This document shows positions 41,991 through 53,973 of a stretch of DNA of 64,000 nucleotides, one piece after another. The notes under the pieces were generated by a model that was not told the DNA's origin, ran no database searches, and saw only the letters and a program-made list of their open reading frames with translations. The DNA lies in assembly GCA_052174535.1 (NCBI GenBank), contig JBQMRQ010000001.1:9547-73546 (forward strand). Direction: 5' to 3'. The first letter of the stretch is position 1. Every line of letters begins with the position of its first letter. This DNA is from Arsenophonus sp052174535 (GTDB lineage Bacteria > Pseudomonadota > Gammaproteobacteria > Enterobacterales > Enterobacteriaceae). A program made the position numbers and the translations under genes.

Positions 41991-43520
41991 CAAAATAGGT
42001 ATTAATAAATAGATTTTTAATATATTAATCATGCTAATATTAATAATAGTAATTTTTATCGGAAACTCATCTAAAACTGTTAGAAAATTACTACTATTAA
42101 CCTTTAATAGTATTGAAGATATCAATATACTAAAAGGCAATATTGGCGCTTATATAGGAAAGTCAGAAACGAATAATCGTCAATATAAAAGATATAAAAA
42201 TACTGCTCACCTTATCATCAACAGATGCTTAATATCTGATAAAATTATATTTATCAATGAATTATGATGTATAACACTACTTAATGCCGGATAGATTTAT
42301 ACCGTATCTTTACTTTATACCGTCTCTCTCTCATTCTATCTTTTGGAAACCATGACCTAAAATATAAAATTAATGCTCCAGGACATAATTTAAGCAGATA
42401 TGTCGAAATAATCAGTAAAATCATTTATTATTAGTGTTGATTACACCAGAATAACGATTAAATTGTAGAAAAGATGGGGAATGAATTAGCTTGCTATTAA
42501 TTAAATATTATAAAATCCCTAAGAATATAGTTAAACATCACATTTTTTATCTGGTTTCTAAGGATGTTCTTAAACCAGACTGAAATTTTCTAAACAATTG
42601 ATAAAAAGTATGTTGCTTTCTCTTGAAGTGATGTTATTTTTCCCAGTTTTTTTAAAAATTTCGTTACTTGTTGATTACTCAAAAAGTTAAATTCTGATTA
42701 TTTGTTCCGTGAATTTTGAATGCTATCACGCTTTGCTCGCATAATATCTTACAGCTATTATTTAATTTATCCCAAGTATCCCTCCCTAACCACCAATGAT
42801 TTCAGTGCGTGAATAATTGAGTTTGTCTGATGGACAGACAAGTACCAATAGCGGATATTTATCATATTGAATAAATCACCCGTTATAGATAAATAAAAGC
42901 GTTTCCGCTCTTTTCCTAAACCACGCCAGAGCAAATACAGTTACCAGGATTTCTACATACAATATTTCGAGTGTAACAGCATGAAGATCTATATAGATAG
43001 GTTACCTGCATGCAGATCTTGAATTAATGTTTTATCATTAATTTTATGCTGATTGGATATTGTATTTTAGTAAAATTTGTCATTTCCAACAAACTTAGAT
43101 TTTTAAAAATTTAAAATTCATGTAAGATTTTAATCAAAATCAGCATACAAAGTTTTCAGATGGAAGATAAATGCTAAAATAGCAAGATAGATTATCTAAT
43201 GGTGTTAAAAACAATAACTAAACATAGATTTATAGCAAAAATTATTAATTTACTCAAATTGATAGCAAAGTTTAGAATAAAATCAATAAAATAGACTAGA
43301 AACATCAAAATTAAAACCACGAATTAAGTTTTTAAGATAGCTAGAAATTTATAATTGTTTTTAAAAAGACCGAAAATTCTTTTTTCTAAAAAAATAAGAA
43401 TCGATTTACTGTGCATCTATTATAAGAGAATATTTTATTGGAGTGTGTAATTCTTTGATCTAATCATCAATTTTAGAGACATTAACTTATAAGTTAAGTT
43501 TAAAAAGCATTTTTTATTTT
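41990..43520. other. Spacer with one unidentified gene relic
   Basis: Mostly AT-rich. Within it, minus-strand frames at about 43000-42650 read like decayed protein: LGKERKRFYLSITGDLFNMI continuing as NIRYWYLSVHQTNSII, and in another frame HWWLGRDTWDKLNNSCKILC. I do not recognise the family. The open stretch at 42031-42267 looks like chance. Confidence 0.35.
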
Positions 43521-44240
43521 AAATATTATTTTAATAATAATTCTGTTGCCTATTTTAGCAAACTAATTGTCGATAAATAACCTATCACCATACAAAATGC
43601 ATTTTTACAGGGGAGATCTGTGCGCAGGAATCCTTTTTATCAGAACAGAGAATCTCAATTTTTTGCTTTTCGTCATCTCAAGTAGATTATATATTTTTGG
43701 TAAAAATGTACTTAGTTTACGATTTTGACAAGAAACTAAGTAATGTAACATCTTGAATGTTTGGTTAAAATCTATCTTATATCGCCAGATCATCCATTCC
43801 TGCATCAGGGTTTCTTTCGATACTGCTTAAATCCAATCCCATTACAGTAATGATGCACAAAAACTCTCTCAGTAATACTGCAGTTTTAATGCGAGTATCT
43901 GGCGTTTAAGATAGAGTCAGAGGTATTTCACGCTTATACTTCGCCTCTTTTATCTTTTTAACGAATTAACTTTTCAGTAAGGGGGAGGGGGTTCACGTTA
44001 TATCTTCAGATAACGCTGTTACTGCTTCCTCTACTGCATATATATAGTAATAGTAGGAAAAACTGAGAATATTAAATTATAAGCTATAACATAGAAGACA
44101 GATGATAGTATTTGCTACATTTCTCTTAAACTGCTCTTTTAAAAAGTAGATACGCTATACAAAATATTTAATATTTAGACTGCTACAGAGTGATATAGAG
44201 ACATTGGAACGTAGCACATACTACGCTACTTCAGGAAGAT
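43520..44240 (-). mobile_element. IS91-type (HUH) transposase relic, copy 2
   Basis: A 66-codon open piece (43805-43605) reads FKMLHYLVSCQNRKLSTFLP, continuing KIYNLLEMTKSKKLRFSVLI. It matches IS91 transposase FKMVRYYGFLSNRKRGxLLPKVYxxLEM---KKPGFAxLMK. This is the clearest IS91 signature in the window. Flanking sequence is collinear with copies at 3960-4870 and 51985-52860. The N-terminal part is poorly kept. Confidence 0.68.
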
Positions 44241-44349
44241 TCATGATCTAAATATTATTTCATACTCTGTGATATATTAATTTTTAACTATCTTAGCAAA
44301 ATGTTGTTTTTCTGCGAGCAGAAGAATATGTAACCACGTTTGCATTTTA

Positions 44350-45300
44350 ATGGTTGCGCTTTTAAACAATTTTATCAAGTCCAGATAATTCGATAAATAA
44401 ACAATACTACGCCAGATAATTTACTCACTATTCTTAATGTCTGATATAATTTCAGATTTTTAATCTGGAATTCCTTATTAATAACTATTTAATTATCCAT
44501 CGTTATTAGGCGATGAGGTAATTAATTTTATATTTGCTGGCAAATTTTAATTTTTAGCTTTAATTCAAGAAAAGAATAAGCTCTTTATCAAAAATTAACT
44601 TAAAAACGGCTAATTACTTTTATATTGAACTTTTTAATAGAGTTTGATCGCTCATATGATTCTGTAAATATTAAACGATTAAATCTCAATTCCTTTTTTC
44701 CTTTTATTTCCTACTTCCCCAAGTTTTCTATCTCTCCTATATGAATATAACACTTCCCTTTTAAAAGGTTTAGAAAAAAAATGTTTCATTGATTTCAATA
44801 ATAGCACTTAGTATATTTAAGGTTGGCTGTTCCTGCTGAAACAAGACTAGTAATGCCTATCTAAACGGTGTTTTTAAATTAATATCTGTTTGTTTTTATA
44901 ACTTCTGCAAATTTACGCTATTCAACTATATCATAAATAAGTAAATTATTTATTCTTACAACATAGTTTTATCAGAGGATATTTAATAAAATTGTTAAAT
45001 GTTTTACTACAACCTAGGATTTTGCAATGATATCAGTGTAACTTGTTATAATCTCTCCAGCAGATAAGATGTTTACTATTAAAATATTGGCAAGATAAGG
45101 TGGAGTGAAGTTATTTCAATGTATTAATTAACATAATCCAATAGCTTATCGCTAAGCAAAATAATAAATTGCAGATTATGTTAATAAGGAGTAATGAAAT
45201 AGTCTCTTTGATCTGTATGACTATTTACTTTTTATGATTTCATTTATAGGAAAAATCCTTTATACACTACAACAGATTTTTACCAACACAACCTTTGCAA
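44350..45300. repeat. Unassigned degenerate element family B, inverted copy 4
   Basis: Reverse-complement orientation of the copy at 31460-32510; the family end block (aaatcctttatacac---ttttaccaacacaacctttgc) is at about 45255-45298. Confidence 0.5.
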
Positions 45301-45960
45301 ACATCATCATCGAGCACCATAAAACAGGTTTCCTTGCAGATACTGATGAGTTTAGCAGGAGGGTGGGTATCAGAAATAGGATAGCTGCGGCGTATTAACC
45401 ACGCCAACAAAAATCCACTCTCGCGCTAATTCATACCGAAGTATACCATTCTGTTCTAAAAGAAATGATATCCCCCACATATTGCTTCAATAGTCAGATA
45501 GTTCATAATCAACAACTCGGATGTGGTATTTACCGTCATTGCGTAGGCTAATGGTAGTAGCAAATTCAATAAAGTAGCCTAATATTCTTAGCTAGGTGCA
45601 ACACAGGTCGTAGTTACTAAATATTTATCTTGGTGCATGCAGGTACGTGTTATCGTTGAAAAGATCAAAAAAGAAAGTCGTTCGCTATAATACCTTGATC
45701 AGATCGATTAACGCTTTACCGTTACTTCCAATAATCTAGATGTATAACCCCGCTGCAGCATCAGAGGTGATAAAAATGTATTGCTGATCAACCGTTGATA
45801 ATCCTGATCACGATTTGTTTTTGAATACTCGACGCAGTACACATCCACTTAATTTATTCTCATGATGAGATAAATCCTTCAAGACGCTCTGACCATAATG
45901 ATGACCGAGCGATAAATCCTGATTTTATAAGCCTATGTTAATAAACATTGTTGATTTGCT
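45300..45960 (-). pseudogene. Unidentified, relatively GC-rich decayed gene
   Basis: Between two inverted family-B elements lies ~650 bp visibly richer in G+C than its surroundings. One minus-strand frame keeps long coding-like runs broken by single stops: QDLSLGHHYGQSVLKDLSHH, VDQQYIFITSDAAAGLYI, IGSNGKALIDLI, EFATTISLRNDGKYHIRVVD, FLLEQNGILRYELAREWIFV. Composition and run length suggest a gene that decayed later than its neighbours or was acquired later. I cannot name the family. No start or end is certain. Confidence 0.45.
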
Positions 45961-46960
45961 TGCAGAGTAAGATGATAATTTTCATCTATATTTTAATTAT
46001 TCTGGTTTTAAATAATTCTCTCCAAGAGAGATAATTTAATAGAAAAAATAATTTCCAGCATAGAATTTACTTAGCCACCCCTTTAACTCGGCAAAAATAG
46101 ATATTTACATTTTTAATATGAGAAACTCCTTACCAATAAATTTCTGATCGTCTAATCTTATTAGACGATGCTAAATAATTTCATGCTTACTGGCAAATAT
46201 TTTATACTATTTAACTTCATCTAAGGAAATGATGGACTCTTATCAATAATTGGATCAAGAAAATAGTTCATACACTTTGTATTAAACTCTTTAAAAATCT
46301 AATCGCTCACATTACCCTGTCGATCGCGGGTAATTAAGACCACGATTTATTTTTATTTTCATCTCTTCTTCTCCCGCGTTTTCTGACTTTCATATATGTC
46401 AGATATAACAATCCTCTTTAAAGGATTAAGAAAAATATTTCATTGATTTTAACAATATCACTTAGTGCATTTAAGTTAATTGTCGTCATTGAAGTAAGAA
46501 AGCAGCGATCCATTTAAACACTGTTTTAAATTAATGCCTCTTTATTTCGCTGATTCTTTAAAATAAAGATATTCAACATAGATGCAGATAACTAAAACAT
46601 TTATCCTTTTGATACAGTTTTGCTAGAAGACTTGCAATTAGATTGTTAAATATTTTCCCGCTATCGAGAATTTTATAACAATATCACTAAATTCTAATAA
46701 ATTTCCCCCTAGTGAATAACATATTCACTATGACAATATGAATAGGATAAAGTGGAATAAGTTGCTTCAATGAATAGATCAACATAATTCGACAGATTAT
46801 CGTCGAGCTAAACTAATGAAATATAATTTTATGTTGACAGAGAGTTAAGAAATAGTTTATTTGAACTATATAACTGTTTTCTTTTTATGGTAACTGTTTG
46901 TAGCAAAAATCTTTCAGTATAATGGGGATGTCTACCAAAAATACCTTTGCCAACATATAT
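45960..46960. repeat. Unassigned degenerate element family B, inverted copy 5
   Basis: Same orientation as 44350-45300, with collinear internal blocks (around 46440-46520 and 46630-46800) and the end block near 46910-46960. Confidence 0.5.
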
Positions 46961-48870
46961 ACAGTTAAACAGTGCTCTGTGCATCGTGAACTAAACCACT
47001 GATACACGCATACCTAATGCAATTAATTACTAAGTGAATAGAGTTATTAAAAACATCATCTGATTTAGATATGCTGAACAAGTTGCTATAGTCCATCAGC
47101 AATAAGCCAAGGTATCTTAAAATGTCATGCAACTTTTGAATTAGAAACTAGCAAAAATAGAATAGGGTTTAATGAATGATCCCAGATAAAAATAAATTTA
47201 TGAAAACCTTGATTTATTAGAAACTATAGATTGTACTAAAAATGCACTAGATAAACGCACGGGTAGAACCGGCAATAAAGGTAATCACTTTAAACAGAAT
47301 TAACCATTTTATGTACGAAGTAGAACTGTAACTTATTAAGAGAATGGCGATATTTATTGGCTATTCTGGTGCAGACATCTAAATGACTGGATGTGAATAA
47401 TAGTATGAGTAATGCCTTGCTTCCTCTTCTTATGTTAAGAATCGTATATTTTGATGTCATAACTAATTGCTAAACAGATAACTGAGAGTTTTTGTGATAG
47501 ATTTTGTACTTCAGATAGCTGCCATCATCATCACTTCTGCTAAAAGTGATAGTAATAACTAAATTGTCAGTAATACATTTGAATTTTAAATATGAATAAT
47601 AATCAATTAGTTACAATTTCAGAGTAAAAATATTGAACATATTAATATATGTCTATAGATTTCTGATAAGCTTTTTTCTAATGCAATTTAGTATTTTATT
47701 GATAAAAAAGATAGAAACTGTTTTAAGTCAGTCTATCTTTAAAAAAGATGTAATGGCAATGATGAAAAGCAGCATTATACAAAATATTATCTAAGATACA
47801 TCTTCAGAGCAGAATTTATAGTGATTGAAGTCGAATATCTTTTCAGAAGAATCGATATCGTAATAGGGAATGCTTTTTCATGATGAATAAGTTATTAAAT
47901 GTATTTATACCTCTAGTAAATTAGAGGAACAGGAAAGTAGAGGAGAGTCAGCTACTTGTAAAAAGAAAAAAATTACTTTTCCTTTGCAAGATACAGTAGA
48001 TCTTAATATATCAACGTAATATAAAAATCTTACTGCTAGATTAAGGAAAAATATCATATGTTTGTTAAACAAGCAGACCGTTATCAACCTACTATTATTA
48101 ACTAGATAAAAACTCTACAAAAGTAGAGTAAAAATTAAAATCAAGCTGCTCTTAATAATGTAGTTAAAAGGTGCATATTACCGGATAGTTTTCTTTGGTA
48201 GCTCTTGTTATACGCGAATAAATCAAAATGGCATTTATATTCCGCTAAAAATCAAATGGTAAGGCATATCGTAGCTAACTCAACCCATACCGGAAATTAC
48301 AATAAAACCCACTTTTTAGCAGAAAGTTTTAAGTTAATAATTTAGTCATCTATAGTTGTCCACTGCACAAAAATTTTCTATCTGTCGCTACTTATTCTTT
48401 ATATTATGTCTTCCATCCTAACTACGAATAAATTTACTACATAAATCCAGGGAGTTTCTCTAAAGATTAAGCTAACCCTAACAACGGATACTTTTACTAA
48501 TCAAAAGTATCATTGTTTTAAATAAACCAACCTGATGGCAGTTGTCAATCAGACAAGGAAAACATTGGAAGGAATTTCTAGACATAATATTTCTAGATAA
48601 TCGCATATCTCTCTGTAGAGATTAACTGTATATCCTGAGCAAGTATTTTGCCGTTAACTTTACGCTGATTTAAGTGTTGCATTTTTAGCTAAATTTATGA
48701 TTTTTAAAAACCAAGGTTTTTAATAATCAATCATTCTTTTTATTATGGTTTCACGATTAAGTAAAACCCTAACCTATTTTACAATGGTTTATATCTTGAT
48801 TCCCTTACAAAAAATTTATTACATTAATAAGATTATTATTCAATCAAGTGAATAGATTATCTTGCCAGTC
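46960..48870. other. 1.9-kb spacer with no assignable content
   Basis: Stops in all frames. ygfX and fldB would be expected beyond sdhE, but no convincing remnant was found; a few residues near 48600-48700 on the minus strand are only weakly compatible with ygfX. The open stretch 48087-47905 is low-complexity and not believed. Confidence 0.4.
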
Positions 48871-48969
48871 AAGATAAAAAGAAAATTAATAAGCCAATTT
48901 GCATATGAATACCCGTTGAAAAACTGTATTGGCTATAAATATTGATATTAAACTTCCAAAGAAATATGT

Positions 48970-49185
48970 GTTTATTTTACTCCGTATCAATTGAATCATA
49001 TAATAAAGTCCATCGTTATTAGAATTCGCATGGGTTATTAACCAATTGAACAAATCAGGATCTGAGCATTCTAGTAAACTAACAAACAGATATTTCTTAT
49101 CTCTGTAAGTCTGTAAGTGAATCACTTTATACTTAAAAAACTATAATACCGATGTTTAACTCTCGCTTTTCTCTGTAAAAAACTT
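48970..49185 (-). pseudogene. sdhE: Decayed sdhE (flavinylation factor)
   Basis: Divergent from ygfZ exactly as in enterobacteria. The minus-strand frame keeps [20 protein letters not shown] and YYMIQLIRSKIN, matching [20 protein letters not shown] and EMMVRLIQTRN of SdhE. The N-terminal part is in another frame and has stops: RELNIGIIVF*V*SDSLTD against [21 protein letters not shown]. The conserved RGxxELD core is therefore lost from the readable frame. SdhE helps attach FAD to succinate dehydrogenase, so the loss suggests that SDH flavinylation is dispensable or absent here. Confidence 0.8.
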
Positions 49186-49478
49186 AGTAAATCATAGGTT
49201 TAATTATTAAAATCCATACAATTAAATAACCTTAAAAATTTTTGTAAATAATTTCTGATCCAGATCAAAATTTAACATAGAAATTTCTTAATTATTATCG
49301 AAATAATATAAGTTAAATTTTAATAAAAACTTATAATTAACCACTAATTAAAATCTTTATTATAAAAATAAATTATTCAATATTAATTTATTAGTTAATT
49401 TTGATAAAATTACTTGCTTTGTCAGTTAGTTATTTTAACATTATCACTACTTTTATCCAAGTTACTACGAATAAATAC

Positions 49479-50465
49479 ATGACAAACTCAAATAAATTTA
49501 TACCAGCAACTTACAAAATAAACCATCAATTACCCTTAACGTTAATGTCACTCAATGACTGGAGTTTTATCACAGCAACGGGAATTGATGCTGAAAAATA
49601 TCTACAGGGTCAATTAACTGCAGATATTATTGGATTAACTGCAAAACAACATATATTTACCGCTCATTGTAATCCTAAAGGAAAAATTTGGAGTACACTT
49701 CGTTTATTTCACTATAACGAAGGCTTTGGTTATATTTTACGTACTAGTGTTGCAGTAAAACAATTAACTGAATTAAAAAAATATGCAGTTTTCTCGCAAA
49801 TAATACTCAGCCAGAAGTCAAATATTATTTTGTTAGGTATTGCTGGCCAAGGAGCTCGCAATGCATTGAACAAGCACTTTTCTCTTTTACCCGATCAGAA
49901 AAAATCTATTATTTATCTTGGGAAAACAATTTTACTGCACTTTAGTTTACCGTTTGAACGTTTTTTAATTATTACTGATAGTGTAACTGCTACTGAACTG
50001 ACAAAATATTTTCCTCAACATGGGGATAGTCAGCAATGGCTAGCTTTAGATATTGCTGCTGGTATTGCTAATATTGATATTGAGAATAGTGAACAATTTA
50101 CTCCTCATGCCGTTAATCTGCAAGCATTACCTGCAAGTATCAGTTTTCAGAAAGGCTGCTATAGTGGGCAAGAAACAGTCGCTAGAGCAAAATATCGCGG
50201 TTCTAACAAACGTGCCATGTTTTGGTTAGCAGGGACAGGAAATTCTCTACCAAAAGCTGGAGAAGCTATCGAGTGGAAAATAGGTGATAACTGGCGACGT
50301 ACTGGAACAGTATTAGCTACTGCTAGCTTAATAAAGGGTTTAATTAATCTTCAAGTTGTCATGAATAATAACATGGATAAAGAGAGTATTTTTCGTTTGA
50401 CTGGAGAAATTAATAGCAAGCTAACTATTCAACCTCTGCCTTATTTATTGACGGAAGAGAAATAG
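49479..50465 (+). CDS. ygfZ: Folate-binding iron-sulfur maintenance protein YgfZ
   Basis: Tetrahydrofolate-binding protein of the GcvT-like family that supports assembly or repair of certain [4Fe-4S] enzymes, including radical-SAM proteins. From the ATG at 49479 it has 328 residues (E. coli 326); the 26 codons upstream in frame have no family support. Visible: SLNDWSFITATGIDAEKYLQ, GQLTADI, AHCNPKGKIWSTLRLF, the signature KGCYSGQETVARAKYRG with its functional Cys, and the C-terminal LQVVMNNNMD. It stands alone next to decayed sdhE. No good Shine-Dalgarno sequence is visible. Intact; plausible partner of LipA and IspG. Confidence 0.95.
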   Translation: MTNSNKFIPATYKINHQLPLTLMSLNDWSFITATGIDAEKYLQGQLTADIIGLTAKQHIFTAHCNPKGKIWSTLRLFHYNEGFGYILRTSVAVKQLTELKKYAVFSQIILSQKSNIILLGIAGQGARNALNKHFSLLPDQKKSIIYLGKTILLHFSLPFERFLIITDSVTATELTKYFPQHGDSQQWLALDIAAGIANIDIENSEQFTPHAVNLQALPASISFQKGCYSGQETVARAKYRGSNKRAMFWLAGTGNSLPKAGEAIEWKIGDNWRRTGTVLATASLIKGLINLQVVMNNNMDKESIFRLTGEINSKLTIQPLPYLLTEEK

Positions 50466-50780
50466 CATATCCATCGATTGCTAATAAATTTACTTAGATA
50501 AGTACTTTTCATACAGTAAAACTGAGATTTTAAAATATTCTCCCTATTATAAACTTAATGTGCCTAATTAAGTAATTTTTTAGTAAAAAACACTACTGGA
50601 ACCCCCCTATCACATTGTTTAGCGTTAGGGTAAAACATTCAGTCTAATCTAATTAATGACTAATTGTCTATAGTTTTAATCAGGTTTAATTTATTAAATA
50701 CAATTAAATTAGCATAGATTATCTTAATCCACTTTAATTTAATCTCAAACAGTAATTATAAGATTATATTAGAAAAGGTT
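50466..50780. other. Spacer after ygfZ with no recognised content
   Basis: AT-rich; no remnant of trhA (yqfA), which follows ygfZ in E. coli, could be seen. Confidence 0.4.
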
Positions 50781-51480
50781 ATTACTTTGTTTGCAGAATA
50801 ATATATAGCTCATCTCTGTATTTCAATTATTATTATTTCAACCAAGCTACTATAGCATAGCTAATTCAGTAAATAAAAACTCTTATTCATAAAATCTACT
50901 CAGCCATCTCCTTTAATTAGGTTATATAACTGTTTATAGTTTAAAGTAGAATTCCTTACTAACAAATTTCTTATTACCATCATTATTAGATAATGGTAAC
51001 TAATTTATGATTGCTGGCAAAGATTTTTCATCATTTATCTCCACTAAGAATTCGTTTACTCTCGTAAAGTTAAGCTATTCAATATACATCGGAGATAACT
51101 AAACCATTTATCCTTCTAATATAGTTTTTCTATTAATCTTCTAATATAAGATTATTAAATGTTTTCCTACAATCATAGATTTTACAACGATATTGTTGGA
51201 ACCCCTCTAACATGAATATCCCAATAGATAACATATTTACTTTTATCATATTGGCAAAATAAAGTGGATTGAGTTGATTCAATGGATTATCAATAATAAT
51301 CCATTTTTACCAAAAACTAATATATTGTATGTTATCTTATAAGTGAAGAAAGAGTTTTTTTGATCTGTATTGTTGTTTATTTTTAATAGTATAACTTCTC
51401 TAGCAAAATCTCTTGTACTTTTATTTTTATATAGTATAAGGTTTTTATAAAAAACTTTTATTACATAGCCAATTACAATT
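50780..51480. repeat. Unassigned degenerate element family B, inverted copy 6 (shortened)
   Basis: Same orientation as 44350-45300 but internally shortened; shares the blocks around 50930-51010 and 51130-51300. The following 51480-51985 holds nothing I recognise. Confidence 0.45.
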
Positions 51481-51984
51481 TTACCTCTATTATTAAAGGT
51501 ATAAACTTTTCACTTGCATCATTGGTAGAACGTAGTGGCACCTTAAACTCTGCAAAATAGATGGTAATTTTCCATGTTGAGCATTAATAGTTACATCAGC
51601 ACATCATTAACATCAATAGTGATAATATTAATTTTAACTTGCTCAACTTGAGCAAATCTAGTATCAATTATATCTTGTTAAGATATAACTCTCTAGCGGT
51701 ATATTTTCTTACTGGCATTAAGAAAATATCAATTATCTCTGTTAATTTATTATTAATGATTGACTCTAGAATAGAAGAATAAATATAGTTAAGAACTTAA
51801 GTTACTCTTTAAGTAACTATCAAAAACCATCCCTATTTTGCTAAAAGCAAATAGAATAGTTTTACTGGTATATCTATTTAAGTTAAAATTTTATTAGACT
51901 TTATATTCTTTAAACTAATGCGCTATAATTTTATAGATATTATAACCCTTAAGCTTGACTTAATAAACATTGTTTTCTATTTTA

Positions 51985-52860
51985 TACATTATTTCTTATA
52001 ACAATTCCCTTGCCTATTTGTTAAAATAATCGTCAATAAAAGTAATCTGTCACCACATAGAATCTATTTTCATATTTTGTGAAAAGAATTGTTTTATAAA
52101 AACGGCGAACCATGGTTTTCTAGTTTTTTGCAAGTCGTTATTATTTCCAGTGCCTTATATACCTTCAGTAATAGTTCGCCTTGTTTACGATTAGATAAGA
52201 AATCAAGTAATGCACTATTTTAAAATGCCTCGCTAGAATATGATTAATATAGCACTCAATCATTTCTTCCTGACTTAGGATCTGTTGCCGATACACTGAT
52301 TAGTCCGTTAATTATCTAATGATATAGAACCTCCCCTATTATGCATTCGATAAATCTTGCAGTTTTTAACGCAAAAATACCAGTTATCCGGTTAAAGTCT
52401 AACATCAGAGATATTTCATGCTATACCAGCACCAAATTTTTTAGCTTTTTAGAGAAGTGCATTTTTAGTAACGCCGACGTATTCTGCTTTTAAGTAACGA
52501 TATCCTCATCGCTTACTATCGCAGATATGGAATAGAGTAGAAAAGAAGACTATTAGAATTTTATCAGATTAAACCTCTGATACAGTCGTTAGATGATAAC
52601 GTATTACTAGATTTTTCGACGCTTTTTAAAAACAGCTCACGTTACAGAATTCTTAATATTTAGACCTCCACAGAGTGACGCAGATATAAACATATGAATA
52701 TTATTGATTTATCAACCATAAGTGTGAAAGGCAAAGAGGGTATTAATTAGATACCCTTATCTTCCGTATCCATAGCAGCATAATGTGGATAACGATTCCA
52801 AAACAAAGTGTTGGAGTTATAGCTAGTTATTGTGAGTTGTGATGATTTCTGATCTATAGT
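51985..52860 (-). mobile_element. IS91-type (HUH) transposase relic, copy 3
   Basis: Minus-strand frame near 52280-52190 gives EEMIECYINHILARHFKIVH, matching IS91 RYINHIPxRHFKMVRYYGF. The segment 52620-52740 aligns base by base with the HUH-domain fragment A/B of the palindrome at 20 kb, including a shared run that reads tgtttatatctgcgtcactc on the minus strand. No open frame remains. Confidence 0.62.
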
Positions 52861-53710
52861 ATTTCAGAGAAAATGATATATCCTGCTGATTAATTTCATG
52901 AATGACTTCAATAACAGAGAAATGATATGCCATGAAAAGTCTAGCCTACAGAGATATCTGCCAAAATCAGATATTACTTATGATTCCTTTACATAAACTC
53001 ATTTGTAATGGTAGCAGATAGATGATAGCACTGTTGTTGAGTCTGAACTTGAAGTCCATTCCTGTGATAACGTACTTGAACCCCGTCTTCTTTGATGGAC
53101 GTCAACCAGTTATCTGTATCGGTTATTTCCACAGAGAACTTTATAGATTAGCATTGACGATGTTAAAATTAACATGCTGAAGGTTAGAGATCGTACATCA
53201 ACATTATTGAATATATAAAAAAGCTAATGTGCTGGATTTACTATCCAAAGTATCATGCATCACAGAAAATTAAGATTAATCTATTAGGAAGTCTATCTAC
53301 AGAGAGCCGAGATGCCATAATAAAGCCAATGATTGTTTTGTTGATAAGGTTTTCAACGCATCCTCAGCGTGAGGATGTTGGAGAAAGGTTAAGAAAAATG
53401 GCTGAGAATTCTATGGCTTCCGTCAGTCAGTAGGATTTGACCTCAATAAGAACGACGAATCCGGATTGAATTAACTTTTGTGATAATGAGGATACAAAAC
53501 TTATGCAAGAAGCAGATCACTTCGAAAAATAATTCTTTAAATGACATTAAAACTATTTTCATCTGCTCAGAGAAAATAGAATTCAGGCTGAGAGAATTTA
53601 ACCAACTAATCTTAGTGATAATAACGTTAAATTTAAGGATGAAGAATAGATTTACAAAGGATCAAAGCAGAATATAACCTGATCGACATACACTACATTT
53701 GCTAATAATT
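52860..53710 (+). mobile_element. IS256/Mutator-type transposase relic, copy e
   Basis: Plus-strand copy, internally shortened. It shares with copies d and f the early block (AAATCAGATATTACnT near 52965) and the late block (AAGGATGAAGAATAGATTTAC near 53635). The open stretches at 53227-53433 and 53480-53677 lie inside it and are fragments or chance. Confidence 0.58.
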
Positions 53711-53973
53711 CAAGAGTCTGATATGGAATATCATTATATCAAAGTTATTTAATTATAAATATGATGTTTATCTAGATAATTTTTATCGCAATATCGTTTT
53801 TATAAGTGATATGTATTATAAAATTTATTTTTTCGTGATTTTTATAATGATTATTTATGATCTGGACTGCCAGTTTTTAATGGGAAATCTTTATAATATC
53901 TAAGAATTAGACTAGAAATTTATTTTTAAACTATAGAAATTTTTATTTGATATAAATACACAGGGATATATTC

